NCBI RefSeq assembly: GCF_036059255.1
Contig: NZ_CP107947.1
Span: forward strand, 3,472,001 to 3,536,000
From: Micromonospora sp. NBC_00389
Lineage (GTDB): Bacteria > Actinomycetota > Actinomycetes > Mycobacteriales > Micromonosporaceae
Reading direction: 5' to 3'
Length of the DNA stretch: 64,000 nt
The notes under the pieces were generated by a model, which saw only the letters and a program-made list of their open reading frames with translations, was not told where the DNA came from and ran no database searches. The position numbers and the translations under genes were made by a program. Within the stretch, counting starts at the first letter, position 1. The number at the start of each line of letters is the position of its first letter. Below are positions 17,401-25,204 of this stretch, piece by piece.

Positions 17401-18390
17401 ATGACATACCGCTTCTTCACCCCCAACCCCGCGAAGGCGGCGACCGGTCTCACCGCGGAGGTCTACCGGCAGCTGTGGGACGACTTCATCGGGCCGGTGC
17501 CCACCTTCCAGGCGCTCTCGCCCGTACCGGAGGTGCTGGCCGCCACCTGGGCGCTGATGCGCGAGGCCCTGCTCGCCGGGGACGCGTCCCGGGTCGACCG
17601 CGAGCTCGTCGCGTCGACGGTGTCCCGCGCCAACCGCTGCCGGTTCTGCGTCGACGCCCACGTGATGCTGCTGCACGCACTGGGCGAGCACGCGCTGGGC
17701 GAGGTCATTGCCCAGGGCGGCACGCCACCCGAGCCGAGGCACGCCGACCTCGCCCGCTGGGCGGAGGCAAGCCGCAGCCCGAAGGCCGCCGGCTGGACCA
17801 GCCCGTACGGCCCCGAGGTCACCGGCACCCTGCTCGCCTTCCACTTCATCAACCGGATCGTCTCGGCGCTGCTCGACCCGGATCTGCTGCCCGGCGGCCT
17901 GCAACGCTCCCCGCTGGTGCGGTCGGTCGGAGGTCGGCTCTACGCCAAGACGGCCCGGGGGCCGAAGGAGCCCGGCCGCGGCCTCTCGCTCGTCGACGCC
18001 GACACGACGGCGCCACCGGCCTGGGCGGGGGACAGCCCGGTCGGTGTCGCGTACGTGGCGCTGCGGAACGCCGCCACCCAGTGCGGGGACCTCCTGGGCG
18101 ACGTGGCGCGCCAGACCGTCACGGCCACCGTGCGCTGGGAGGACGGGCGGTACCCGGCCCGGCCCTCGGACTGGGCCGTCGACCTGGTCCGGGACGTGCC
18201 CGGCACGGACCGCGTCGGGACGCGGATCGCGTTGCTGGCGGCGTTCGCTCCCAGCGCCATCAGCGTGGGCGACGTCGCCCTCTGGCGGCTCTCCCATCCG
18301 GCCGACGCCGATCTCGTGCGGCTTGTCGCGTACGGGGCGATCACGGCCACCGATCACGTCGCCCAGGCCCTGGCCTCGGCACACCTCTAG
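17401..18390 (+). CDS. Carboxymuconolactone decarboxylase/AhpD-like protein
   Basis: 329 residues from ATG 17401. The AhpD-type redox motif is at residues 76-87, with Cys80 and Cys83 in RANRCRFCVDAH, including the His that completes ExxxxCxxCxxxH. AhpD-fold proteins use the Cys pair in peroxide reduction or related chemistry. This protein is longer than classical AhpD (about 175 residues); the extra C-terminal part is also helical and contains GLSLVDADTTAPPAWAGD. It is the first gene of an operon with DUF6220 and membrane multicopper oxidase genes (9 bp gap, then a 4 bp overlap). A role in oxidative or copper stress is plausible from context. Confidence 0.85.
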   Translation: MTYRFFTPNPAKAATGLTAEVYRQLWDDFIGPVPTFQALSPVPEVLAATWALMREALLAGDASRVDRELVASTVSRANRCRFCVDAHVMLLHALGEHALGEVIAQGGTPPEPRHADLARWAEASRSPKAAGWTSPYGPEVTGTLLAFHFINRIVSALLDPDLLPGGLQRSPLVRSVGGRLYAKTARGPKEPGRGLSLVDADTTAPPAWAGDSPVGVAYVALRNAATQCGDLLGDVARQTVTATVRWEDGRYPARPSDWAVDLVRDVPGTDRVGTRIALLAAFAPSAISVGDVALWRLSHPADADLVRLVAYGAITATDHVAQALASAHL

Positions 18391-18399
18391 GAGGTCACC

Positions 18400-18852
18400 A
18401 TGCGCAAGGCATTCGTCATCACCAGCATTCTGTTGCTCGTCTCGTTCGTCCTGCAGTTCGTCTTCGCCGCCGTGGGCGGGTTCACGAAACCCGCGGGCGA
18501 CGGCGCCTATGTCCTGCACAGCGTCAACGGCATGGCGGTCATCCCCGTTCTCTCCCTGCTCACTGCCCTGTTCGCCGCGCTGGCGAAGGCGCCGGGCCGG
18601 CTCGTCGGACTGGCGATCCTGCCGATCGGCCTCGTCGTCGTGCAGGCGCTCATCGCCATGCTCGCGAACGCGTCCACCGACGCGGCGGGCGCCAGCACCC
18701 CACTCGGCCTGACCATCGCCGGGCTGCACGCGGTCAACGGAATCGTGGCGGTGCACGTCGTGGTCGGCGTGGTCCGGGCGGCGCGACAGCTGGCCAGCCC
18801 GGCGCCGGTCGACGCCACCCCCGTGACCGTCCGGGAAGCAGAGCCGGCATGA
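18400..18852 (+). CDS. DUF6220-like four-helix membrane protein
   Basis: 150 residues from ATG 18400 with a strong AGGAGGT ribosome site. Four membrane helices are visible: VITSILLLVSFVLQFVFAAV, MAVIPVLSLLTALFAAL, LVGLAILPIGLVVVQALIAML, and the region around LTIAGLHAVNGIVAVHVVVGVV. Histidines in helix 2 (YVLHSVNG) and helix 4 (GLHAVNG, AVHVVVG) are positioned as potential heme or metal ligands, as in small membrane cytochromes, but this is inference. The gene overlaps the oxidase start (ATGA), so the two proteins are probably made in equal amounts and may interact. Confidence 0.75.
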   Translation: MRKAFVITSILLLVSFVLQFVFAAVGGFTKPAGDGAYVLHSVNGMAVIPVLSLLTALFAALAKAPGRLVGLAILPIGLVVVQALIAMLANASTDAAGASTPLGLTIAGLHAVNGIVAVHVVVGVVRAARQLASPAPVDATPVTVREAEPA

Positions 18853-20588
18853 CCACCGGCTCACTGCTCGCGGCCGACCTCGTGATCGCGGTCCTCGCGG
18901 CCGCCGGATGGCTGGGCGGCGGCGCCGCGTCGGCCGCCCGGCGCCGCCCGCTCGCGCTGGGACTGGCCGCCTTCGCGCTGCTCGCCACGCTCGCCCGGGC
19001 GATCACGATCACCGCGCTCGCCCGCGCCGGCTGGTGGTTCGCGGCGGAGAAGGTCCTCATCGCCGCCCCACTGTCGCTCGCGGCGGTGGCCGTCGTCGGG
19101 CCGCGGCTGCTGAGGCTGCCGGGCGACATCCGGTCCGTCGCGGTCCCGCTTCTCTTCGCCGGGTACGCCTCGAGCAGCGCACTGCTCGTGACGCTCCTGC
19201 ACGGCTATCCGGCGTCGGCGGGCACGGGACTGCTAGCGGTCGCCGGGGTTGTCGCGGCGACCGCGGTCTCCTGGCGCGCCCTCGGCGCGCGCCCGTCCCG
19301 TTTGGTGTCCCGGGCAGCCCTCGTGGTGGCGGTCGCGGCGCTGGTGACCGGAACCGGGTTGGCCGCCGCCCCGGCCGCCGCTCCCGGCGTACCCCATGAT
19401 CACGGATATCGGGATGCGCGGACCGCCGACGAACCCACCAGGCGGTTCGCCCTGACGGCCGGGACCACCACGGTGAGCGTGAGCGGCCGGGACGTCGCGG
19501 CGTGGGCGTTCAACGCGCAGGTTCCCGGGCCGGAACTGACCGCCACCGTCGGCGACGTCCTGGAGGTGACGCTGCGCAACCGGGACATCGAGCGAGGCGT
19601 CACGCTGCACTGGCACGGGTACGACGTGCCGAACAGTCAGGACGGAGTGCCGGGCGTGACGCAGGCGGCGGTGCTGCCCGGGCAGGAGTTCGTCTACCGG
19701 TTCCGCGCCGACCAGGCCGGGACGTACTGGTACCACACGCATTCGGTCTCCGACGTCGGCGTCCGGATGGGTCTCTACGGTGTCCTGGTGGTGCGCCCGG
19801 CGCCGATGACCGGCGTCGACGTCACGGTGCCGGTGCACACGCTGGCGGGCCTACCGCTGCCCGCACCGAGAACGGAGCCGGTCGAGGCGGGTGTGCCCGT
19901 GCGGCTGCGGCTGATCAACACCGACAGCACGACGCACCGGTACGCCCTGGCCGGGACGGCGTTCCGGGTCGCCGCGATCGACGGATCCGACCTGCAGGGC
20001 CCGACGTCGCTCGTGGACACCGCCGTGCTGATCCCGGCCGGGGGTCGTTACGACCTGGTGTTCACCGCCCCCGCCACGCCGGTGGCGCTGTTCGTCGACG
20101 GACGGGCGGTCTACTCGACCGGACCGGTGTCGGCGGAGACCGCCGCGTGGCCGGTGCTGGATCCGCTCACCTACGGCGTCGGTTCTCCGGTCCCGTGGTC
20201 CCGGTTCGACCGGGAGTTCACCCTCGTGCTCGACCGCGGCCTCGACCTGCACCGACTGCTTCCGCGATACGCCCACACCGTCAACGGCGCGGCCGATCCG
20301 GACATCCCGTCACAGGTCGTCCGCCTCGGTGACGTTGTCAGGTTCACGATCGTCAACCGGTCTCAGATCGTGCACCCGTGGCATCTGCACGGCCATCACG
20401 TCCTGGTGCTGTCCCGCAACGGAAAGTCGGCGGCCGGAAGCCCATTGTGGCTGGACTCCTTCGACGTACGCCCCGGCGACGTGTGGGAGGTGGCGTTCCG
20501 GGCCGACAACCCAGGAGTGTGGGCCAACCACTGCCACAATCTGGGGCACGCCGACGCCGGGATGATGCTGCACCTGATGTACTCGTGA
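18849..20588 (+). CDS. Membrane-anchored multicopper oxidase
   Basis: 579 residues from ATG 18849 (overlapping the DUF6220 stop). Residues 1-180 form five or six membrane helices. The rest is an extracytoplasmic laccase-like module with all the copper motifs. These are LHWHGYDVPNSQDGVPG (about 253), GTYWYHTHS (about 293), HPWHLHGHH (about 508), and ANHCHNLGHADAGMMLHL (about 559), the last carrying the type 1 Cys-His and an axial Met. Only the first and last cupredoxin domains retain motifs, as in two- or three-domain MCOs. The enzyme would oxidise substrates or Cu(I) at the outer face while reducing O2 to water. The N-terminal membrane domain is uncommon and could bring electrons from the membrane. 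Confidence 0.92.
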   Translation: MTTGSLLAADLVIAVLAAAGWLGGGAASAARRRPLALGLAAFALLATLARAITITALARAGWWFAAEKVLIAAPLSLAAVAVVGPRLLRLPGDIRSVAVPLLFAGYASSSALLVTLLHGYPASAGTGLLAVAGVVAATAVSWRALGARPSRLVSRAALVVAVAALVTGTGLAAAPAAAPGVPHDHGYRDARTADEPTRRFALTAGTTTVSVSGRDVAAWAFNAQVPGPELTATVGDVLEVTLRNRDIERGVTLHWHGYDVPNSQDGVPGVTQAAVLPGQEFVYRFRADQAGTYWYHTHSVSDVGVRMGLYGVLVVRPAPMTGVDVTVPVHTLAGLPLPAPRTEPVEAGVPVRLRLINTDSTTHRYALAGTAFRVAAIDGSDLQGPTSLVDTAVLIPAGGRYDLVFTAPATPVALFVDGRAVYSTGPVSAETAAWPVLDPLTYGVGSPVPWSRFDREFTLVLDRGLDLHRLLPRYAHTVNGAADPDIPSQVVRLGDVVRFTIVNRSQIVHPWHLHGHHVLVLSRNGKSAAGSPLWLDSFDVRPGDVWEVAFRADNPGVWANHCHNLGHADAGMMLHLMYS

Positions 20589-20591
20589 TCC

Positions 20592-21542
20592 TCAGGGATG
20601 CGGGACTGACCGCCGTGCCCAGGTCGGTGTCCAGACCTCGGCGTCGGGTGCCTCCGCCCGTCTGGAGTCGAGGTAGTCGCGAAGCTTGCGGAGCGCGGGA
20701 TGCGGGTTGTCCGCACGCCAGATCATCGACATCGGGTAGATCGGGGTCGGACCACGCACCGGGATCCGCCGCAGGTGGTAGCTGTCCGGCCACAGGTACC
20801 GCGAGCCTTCGCCGACGAAGGTCGCCAACTCCGGGGAGTCGGCGATCTCCGCCAGCAGAGCCTCGTTTCCGAAGATGGGCCCGACCACGTCGATGGTGAG
20901 CCCGAACGCGGCGGCGAGTTCGTCGTAGTAGTCGGCCCATTCGGTGCCGGGGGCCATGCCGGGCATCCAGATGCGATGTCCGGCAAGGTGAGCGGGCGTG
21001 ACGGCGCGCGCGTTGGCGAGCGCGTGGTTGGGCCCGACGAGGAGCTGGTGTGGGTCGTCGATCACTCGGGCGGCCTTGATCGCGCCGGGCAGATGCTGCG
21101 GGGGAGTGGTGACAGCGTGGAAGCTGGCGTCGATCGTCCCGGCCTCGACGGCGGCGATCGCGGCGTCGACGTCGGCATTCAGGGTCACGACATCCAGCTC
21201 GATCTCGGGGTGCAGACGGTAGAAGTCCTGCAGACGTACCGCCGGCGCTATCCGCCGGTTGACGACGTCGACGCGTAGGGCGCGCCGGCCAGGGCGCACG
21301 GACGCGTCGGCGCGCTCTGCCACCCGCAGGAGTTCACGGGCGTGGGGCAGGAACGCCTGGCCGTCGATCGTGAGCTGGACCCCGCGGGCCGTACGGGTGA
21401 ACAGGCGTACGTTCAGGTCGTTCTCCAGCGCGGCGACGCGCTTGGAGACGGCCTGCTGGGTGATCGACAGCGCGGCGGCGGTTTCCTGGAACTGGCCGGC
21501 GTCCGCAGCGGCGACGAAGGTGCGCACGGCGTCGAGATCCAT
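20592..21542 (-). CDS. LysR-family transcriptional regulator
   Basis: 316 residues from ATG 21542. The N-terminal helix-turn-helix reads MDLDAVRTFVAAADAGQFQETAAALSITQQAVSKRVAALENDLNVRLFTRTARG. The remaining 220 residues form the periplasmic-binding-like effector domain. It ends 4 bp from the stop of the convergent multicopper oxidase. The divergent MFS exporter at 21672 is its likely target. An inverted repeat (CACAAC-N5-GTTGTG) lies between the two starts. Confidence 0.93.
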   Translation of the reverse strand: MDLDAVRTFVAAADAGQFQETAAALSITQQAVSKRVAALENDLNVRLFTRTARGVQLTIDGQAFLPHARELLRVAERADASVRPGRRALRVDVVNRRIAPAVRLQDFYRLHPEIELDVVTLNADVDAAIAAVEAGTIDASFHAVTTPPQHLPGAIKAARVIDDPHQLLVGPNHALANARAVTPAHLAGHRIWMPGMAPGTEWADYYDELAAAFGLTIDVVGPIFGNEALLAEIADSPELATFVGEGSRYLWPDSYHLRRIPVRGPTPIYPMSMIWRADNPHPALRKLRDYLDSRRAEAPDAEVWTPTWARRSVPHP

Positions 21543-21558
21543 GCGAAGACCCTAATCG

Positions 21559-21575
21559 CACAACAGAAGGTTGTG
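21559..21575. promoter_or_regulatory. Candidate LysR operator
   Basis: CACAAC, 5 bp, GTTGTG forms a perfect 6 bp inverted repeat located 17 bp upstream of the lysR start, in the 129 bp divergent region. It is short, so this is a modest candidate. Confidence 0.35.
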
Positions 21576-21671
21576 GCTCGCCGCCGGTTCAGTTGTTTGA
21601 CCCGTCGTCCCGGGCCTTGCTTTGCTCTCCAGCGATCAACGGCCGGTTGTTCGAAGCGGGAGGCGCGGAGC

Positions 21672-22928
21672 GTGGTCAGACGGCGATCCCTGGGCCGGCA
21701 GTTCGGATGGCTGTGGGCGGCCTACGCGGCCAGCGCCTACGGCTCGGCGCTGGGGTTCGGTGCGTTCCCGCTGATCGCCGTACTGGTGTTGGATGCCAGC
21801 CCCGCTCAGGTGTCCGTGTTGTCCGCGGTGGGGCCGGCGGTGGGCGCGCTGATCGCGCTGCCGCTCGGGCCGTGGGTGGAGTTCCGCCGTAAGCGTCCGG
21901 TGATGATCGCGATGGACCTGGCCCGGTTCGCGGTCATGCTGACGATTCCGGTCGCCTACGCCTTCGGCATGCTCAGCTTCGTCCAGCTACTGATCGTCTC
22001 GGCCGTGGTCGCCGCAGCCAAGATCGCCTTCAGCGCGGCCAGCGGCGCGCACCTCAAGGCCCTCGTCCGGCCAGATGACCTGCTGGTGGCCAACGCGCGG
22101 TTCGAGTCGACGACGTGGAGTTCCATCGCCGTCGGCCCGCCGCTGGGCGGAGCGGCGATCGGCCTGCTCGGGCCGGTCACCACCGTGGTGGCCGACGCAC
22201 TCAGCTACCTGTTCTCGGCGCTGGGCATCACGGCGATTCGCGGCCGCGAAGAACACCCGCAGCGAGCCGAGAAGCGTCGGGTACGTGCCGCCGAGTTGCT
22301 CGACGGCTGGCGACACCTCCTGAGCCATCCCGGCCTGCGGGCGCTCTACCTCAACCAGCTGCTCGTCAGTGGACTGATCATGGCCACCGAGCCGCTGTTG
22401 GCCGTGCTCCTGCTCCGCGAGCTCGGATTCCCACCCTGGCAGTACGGCCTCGCCTTCGCCGTCCCCTGCGTCGGCGGACTCATCGGCTCCCGCCTCGCCC
22501 GCGGCGTCGTGGCCCGATACGGCCAACACCGAATCCTTCGTACGGTCGGTACGCTGCGCGCGGTCTGGCTGATCGGCCTCGCCTTCGTGCAGCCCGGTGT
22601 CGCCGGCCTCGTGACCGTGATGGCTGTCGAGCTCGCGATCATCATCAGCATGAGCCTGTACAACCCGGTACTCGCCACCTACCGGCTTGAACACACGCCC
22701 AACGACCGCATCGCCCGTACCCTGTCGGCCTGGTCGATCAGCAGCAGCGCAGCCATCGCCATCCTCAGCGCGCTCGGCGGACTGCTCGCCAGCGCCACCA
22801 GCCCACGTACGGCTATCGCCGTCGCGGGACTGCTCATCCTCGCCAGCCCGCTGCTGCTACCCCGCCGCCAGGACTCCGTGACCCGGCTGTCGAGCAGGTC
22901 CGATCAGTCGTCGCCGGCGGGCGTGTAG
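21672..22928 (+). CDS. MFS transporter (drug-exporter type)
   Basis: 418 residues from GTG 21672, with GGGAGG about 8 nt upstream. Twelve hydrophobic helices are apparent. Loop 2-3 carries the motif A equivalent (LGPWVEFRRKRPVMIAMDL). Helix 4-5 includes the SAASGAHLKALVRPDDLLVANARFESTTW stretch found in MFS_3-type exporters related to macrolide and enterobactin efflux proteins. Divergent from a LysR regulator, it is probably a regulated efflux pump. The cargo is unknown. It is convergent with the beta-lactamase gene, with only 9 bp between stop codons. Confidence 0.9.
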   Translation: MVRRRSLGRQFGWLWAAYAASAYGSALGFGAFPLIAVLVLDASPAQVSVLSAVGPAVGALIALPLGPWVEFRRKRPVMIAMDLARFAVMLTIPVAYAFGMLSFVQLLIVSAVVAAAKIAFSAASGAHLKALVRPDDLLVANARFESTTWSSIAVGPPLGGAAIGLLGPVTTVVADALSYLFSALGITAIRGREEHPQRAEKRRVRAAELLDGWRHLLSHPGLRALYLNQLLVSGLIMATEPLLAVLLLRELGFPPWQYGLAFAVPCVGGLIGSRLARGVVARYGQHRILRTVGTLRAVWLIGLAFVQPGVAGLVTVMAVELAIIISMSLYNPVLATYRLEHTPNDRIARTLSAWSISSSAAIAILSALGGLLASATSPRTAIAVAGLLILASPLLLPRRQDSVTRLSSRSDQSSPAGV

Positions 22929-22937
22929 GCGGGCGGC

Positions 22938-23858
22938 CTACCGGCGCAGGGTCTCGACCGTCACCTTCGCCGCCTGCGCGATCAGCTTGTCGTCGTACTC
23001 GGCGTCCTTCTCGTCGCGGGTCGAGAGGATCGCGAGCACGATGGGGGCGCTGTCGGGGGGCCAGACGACGGCAATGTCGTTGCGGGCGCCGTACCCACCG
23101 GAGCCGGTCTTGTCGCCGACCTGCCAGGCGGCCGGGACGCCGGCTTTGATGAGCTTGTCCCCGGTCGTGTTCCCCTTGAGCCACGTGGTCAGCACCGTGC
23201 GGTCTTCGGCGGAGAGCGCATCGCCGAGAACGTACGCGCGGAGGTCGGTGGCAAGGGCCCGGGGAGTGCTCGTGTCGCGCCGGTCGCCGGGGGTCGCCTC
23301 GTTGAGGTCGGTCTCGAACCGCTCAGGATCGGTGACCTGGTCGCCGAGGTCACGTAGTGCCCGCTCGAAGCCAGCCGGGCCGCCGAGCCGCTTCAGCAGC
23401 AGGTTGGCGGCGGTGTTGTCGCCGTACCGTACGGCGGCGTCACCCAGTTCGCGCAGCGTCATCCCCTTCCCCACGTGCCGCTCGGTGATCGGCGAGTGGG
23501 TCACCAGTTCGGTCCTCGTGTACCGGACCACCTGGTTCAGCTCGGCGGTCGAGGTCGCGTCCAGCACCGCCGCAGCGGCGAGCGCCTTGAAGGTCGACGC
23601 GTAGGCGAACCGCTCGTCGGCGCGATGCTCGACGGTGCGGCCGGTGCCGGTGTCGATGGCATAGACGCCGAGCCGAGCGTCGAACTCCGCCTCGAGGAGG
23701 GCGAAATCCGGCCTGGCAGCGGACGCCGCGGGGGAGGTGGCGACGGGGCTCGACGGGGAGTTCGACGGGGAAACGGTCGGCCCTTCTGTTGCCGAACAGG
23801 CGGCGAGCGCGAGCGCGGTGGTGGCCGCCACGGCAGCCCGGCGGGGCGCGCGAAGCAC
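22938..23858 (-). CDS. Class A beta-lactamase, lipoprotein, with a GDN in place of SDN
   Basis: 306 residues from GTG 23858, chosen because GAAAGGA lies about 9 nt upstream and the signal peptide starts there. A lipobox LAAC at Cys21 predicts a lipoprotein. A Ser/Pro/Ala-rich linker follows to about residue 48. Catalytic motifs are S88-T-F-K91 (Ser70/Lys73), E182 in ETDLN (Glu166), and K250-T-G (234-236). The 130-loop reads Y-G146-D-N, so the otherwise near-universal Ser130 is Gly. Ser130 transfers the proton to the leaving beta-lactam nitrogen; replacing it lowers activity and confers inhibitor resistance in known variants. No regulator gene of the BlaI/AmpR type is adjacent. Confidence 0.93.
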   Translation of the reverse strand: MLRAPRRAAVAATTALALAACSATEGPTVSPSNSPSSPVATSPAASAARPDFALLEAEFDARLGVYAIDTGTGRTVEHRADERFAYASTFKALAAAAVLDATSTAELNQVVRYTRTELVTHSPITERHVGKGMTLRELGDAAVRYGDNTAANLLLKRLGGPAGFERALRDLGDQVTDPERFETDLNEATPGDRRDTSTPRALATDLRAYVLGDALSAEDRTVLTTWLKGNTTGDKLIKAGVPAAWQVGDKTGSGGYGARNDIAVVWPPDSAPIVLAILSTRDEKDAEYDDKLIAQAAKVTVETLRR

Positions 23859-23959
23859 GGTTCGTGTTCCTTTCGTCGGTTGACGCCCCGGACCGGTTTC
23901 GCCGTTAGTTGCCTGGGGCAATACGAAGTCGACGACAATCCTCTGGAGGGACGGCTCTC

Positions 23960-24223
23960 GTGGAAGTCTTCACCGCCATCATCATCGGTCTGATCATCGG
24001 CGCGCTCGGGCGGCTGGTCGTACCGGGCAAGCAGAACATCCCGATCTGGCTGACCCTGCTCATCGGTGTGGTCGCCGCGATCCTCGGCACCCTCGTCGCC
24101 GGCGCCGTCGGCGTCGATGACACCAGCGGGGTCGACTGGATCGAGCTGATCCTCCAGGTCGTCTTCGCCGCTATCGGCGTGGCGATCGCCGCCGGTGCCT
24201 ACGGCCGCCGCCGCGTGCACTGA
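23960..24223 (+). CDS. GlsB/YeaQ/YmgE-family small membrane protein
   Basis: 87 residues from GTG 23960 with GGAGGG upstream. Three membrane helices separated by glycine-rich turns ([40 protein letters not shown], and a C-terminal helix ending in [11 protein letters not shown]) match the transglycosylase-associated/GlsB family, linked to envelope stress. A strong terminator follows. It is divergent from the beta-lactamase, with a 101 bp shared promoter region. Confidence 0.85.
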   Translation: MEVFTAIIIGLIIGALGRLVVPGKQNIPIWLTLLIGVVAAILGTLVAGAVGVDDTSGVDWIELILQVVFAAIGVAIAAGAYGRRRVH

Positions 24224-24236
24224 TCTTCGCACCATC

Positions 24237-24275
24237 GCGCCGGCCCGACCCCGTTCAACGGGGGCGGGCCGGCGC
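24237..24275 (+). terminator. Terminator of the GlsB-type gene
   Basis: GCGCCGGCCCG pairs perfectly with CGGGCCGGCGC, with a further CCCCG/CGGGG stem inside after one mismatch. It begins 13 bp after the stop codon. Confidence 0.8.
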
Positions 24276-24589
24276 CCGTTGTGTGGGCTCCGCGGCCTCG
24301 ACTGCTATCGGCGTCATGGCCGAGGTGACGCGACCTGAACCACTCAGCCGGATGAGCGATCGCCGACGTTGGCGCCAGGGCCAAGGCCACGAGCACGGAC
24401 CCCATGGCGGCGCTGGCGGGCGGCACGCCTTGTCTCTCACGCGGACTGGCCGGGTGGCGTCGATTCGCTGCCTTCTATACCATGGCACGGTTGCGCGAGG
24501 TGCCTTCCTCGATGGGGCGGTCCCGCGACCGGATTGTGCGTACGCAGTTGAGACAGGGGTTGCTAACTGCTTGTTGTGGGGTGTCCATG
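24276..24589. other. Spacer between the GlsB-type gene and the IS607-like element
   Basis: I find no convincing gene here. A minus-strand frame beginning at 24426 starts like a signal peptide (MPPASAAMGSVLVALALAPTSAIAHP) but has no ribosome site and dissolves into low-complexity sequence. It could be the remnant of a secreted protein cut by the insertion. The left end of the element lies at about 24590. Confidence 0.3.
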
Positions 24590-24617
24590 AGTGACTGTTA
24601 GGTGCTTTTAGTGTTGT

Positions 24618-25204
24618 ATGATCCTCGTTGTGATTCTGACGGAATGGGCTAAGGCGCAAGGTGTTGCACCGCGTACTGCGTATCGCTGGTTCCGTGAGGG
24701 CACGTTGCCGGTCCTGCGCGACGGGTGGGGCCGCGCACGATCCTGGTGAACATCGAAGCGAACACCGTGCCGGAAACGGTCGGTGGTGTCGGGTTGTATG
24801 CCCGTGTTTCCGCGCATGGCCAGAAGGACGATCTGGAGCGGCAGACCGCCCGCTTGGCCCGGTGGGCAGCGCAGGCTGGTCACCGTGTCGTCCGTGTGGA
24901 GTCGGAGATCGGCTCCGGGATGAACGGTGGCCGTTCCAAGGCCCGTCGGCTGCTGGCCGACCCGCAGGTGAGCATCGTGGTGGTGGAGCACAAGGACCGG
25001 CTGGGCCGGATGAATGTGGAGCTGGTCGAAGCCACGCTCGCCGCCCACGGCCGTCGTCTCGTCGTCTTGGACGAAGGTGAAGTCGAAGACGACCTGGTGC
25101 GGGACATGGTGGAGATACTGACCTCGTTCTGCGCCCGCTTGTATGGCCGCCGGTCTGCGAAGAACCGGGCGAAGGCCGTGTTGGAGGCCGCGGCGCGTGG
25201 CTGA
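24618..25204 (+). pseudogene. tnpA: tnpA, IS607-type serine recombinase, split by a single-base frameshift
   Basis: From ATG 24618 the frame encodes a MerR-like helix-turn-helix (LTEWAKAQGVAPRTAYRWFREGTLPV) and then shifts into nonsense ending at a stop. Adding one base after about 24713 restores reading into the second frame, which continues VGPRTILVNIEA and then the recombinase domain from about 24785. That domain has the catalytic Ser in LYARVSAHGQ, a VVVEHKDRLGRMN stretch, and the C-terminal DMVEILTSFCARLYGRRSAKNRA. The second part alone would start at GTG 24725, giving 159 residues without the DNA-binding domain. A sequencing error or programmed frameshift cannot be excluded. Confidence 0.8.

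Noticed and set aside
17281..18864. A 527-codon minus-strand frame opposite the AhpD-like gene
   Set aside because: It is arginine/glycine/glutamine-rich shadow sequence without motifs. The plus strand has a complete AhpD motif and an operon structure.
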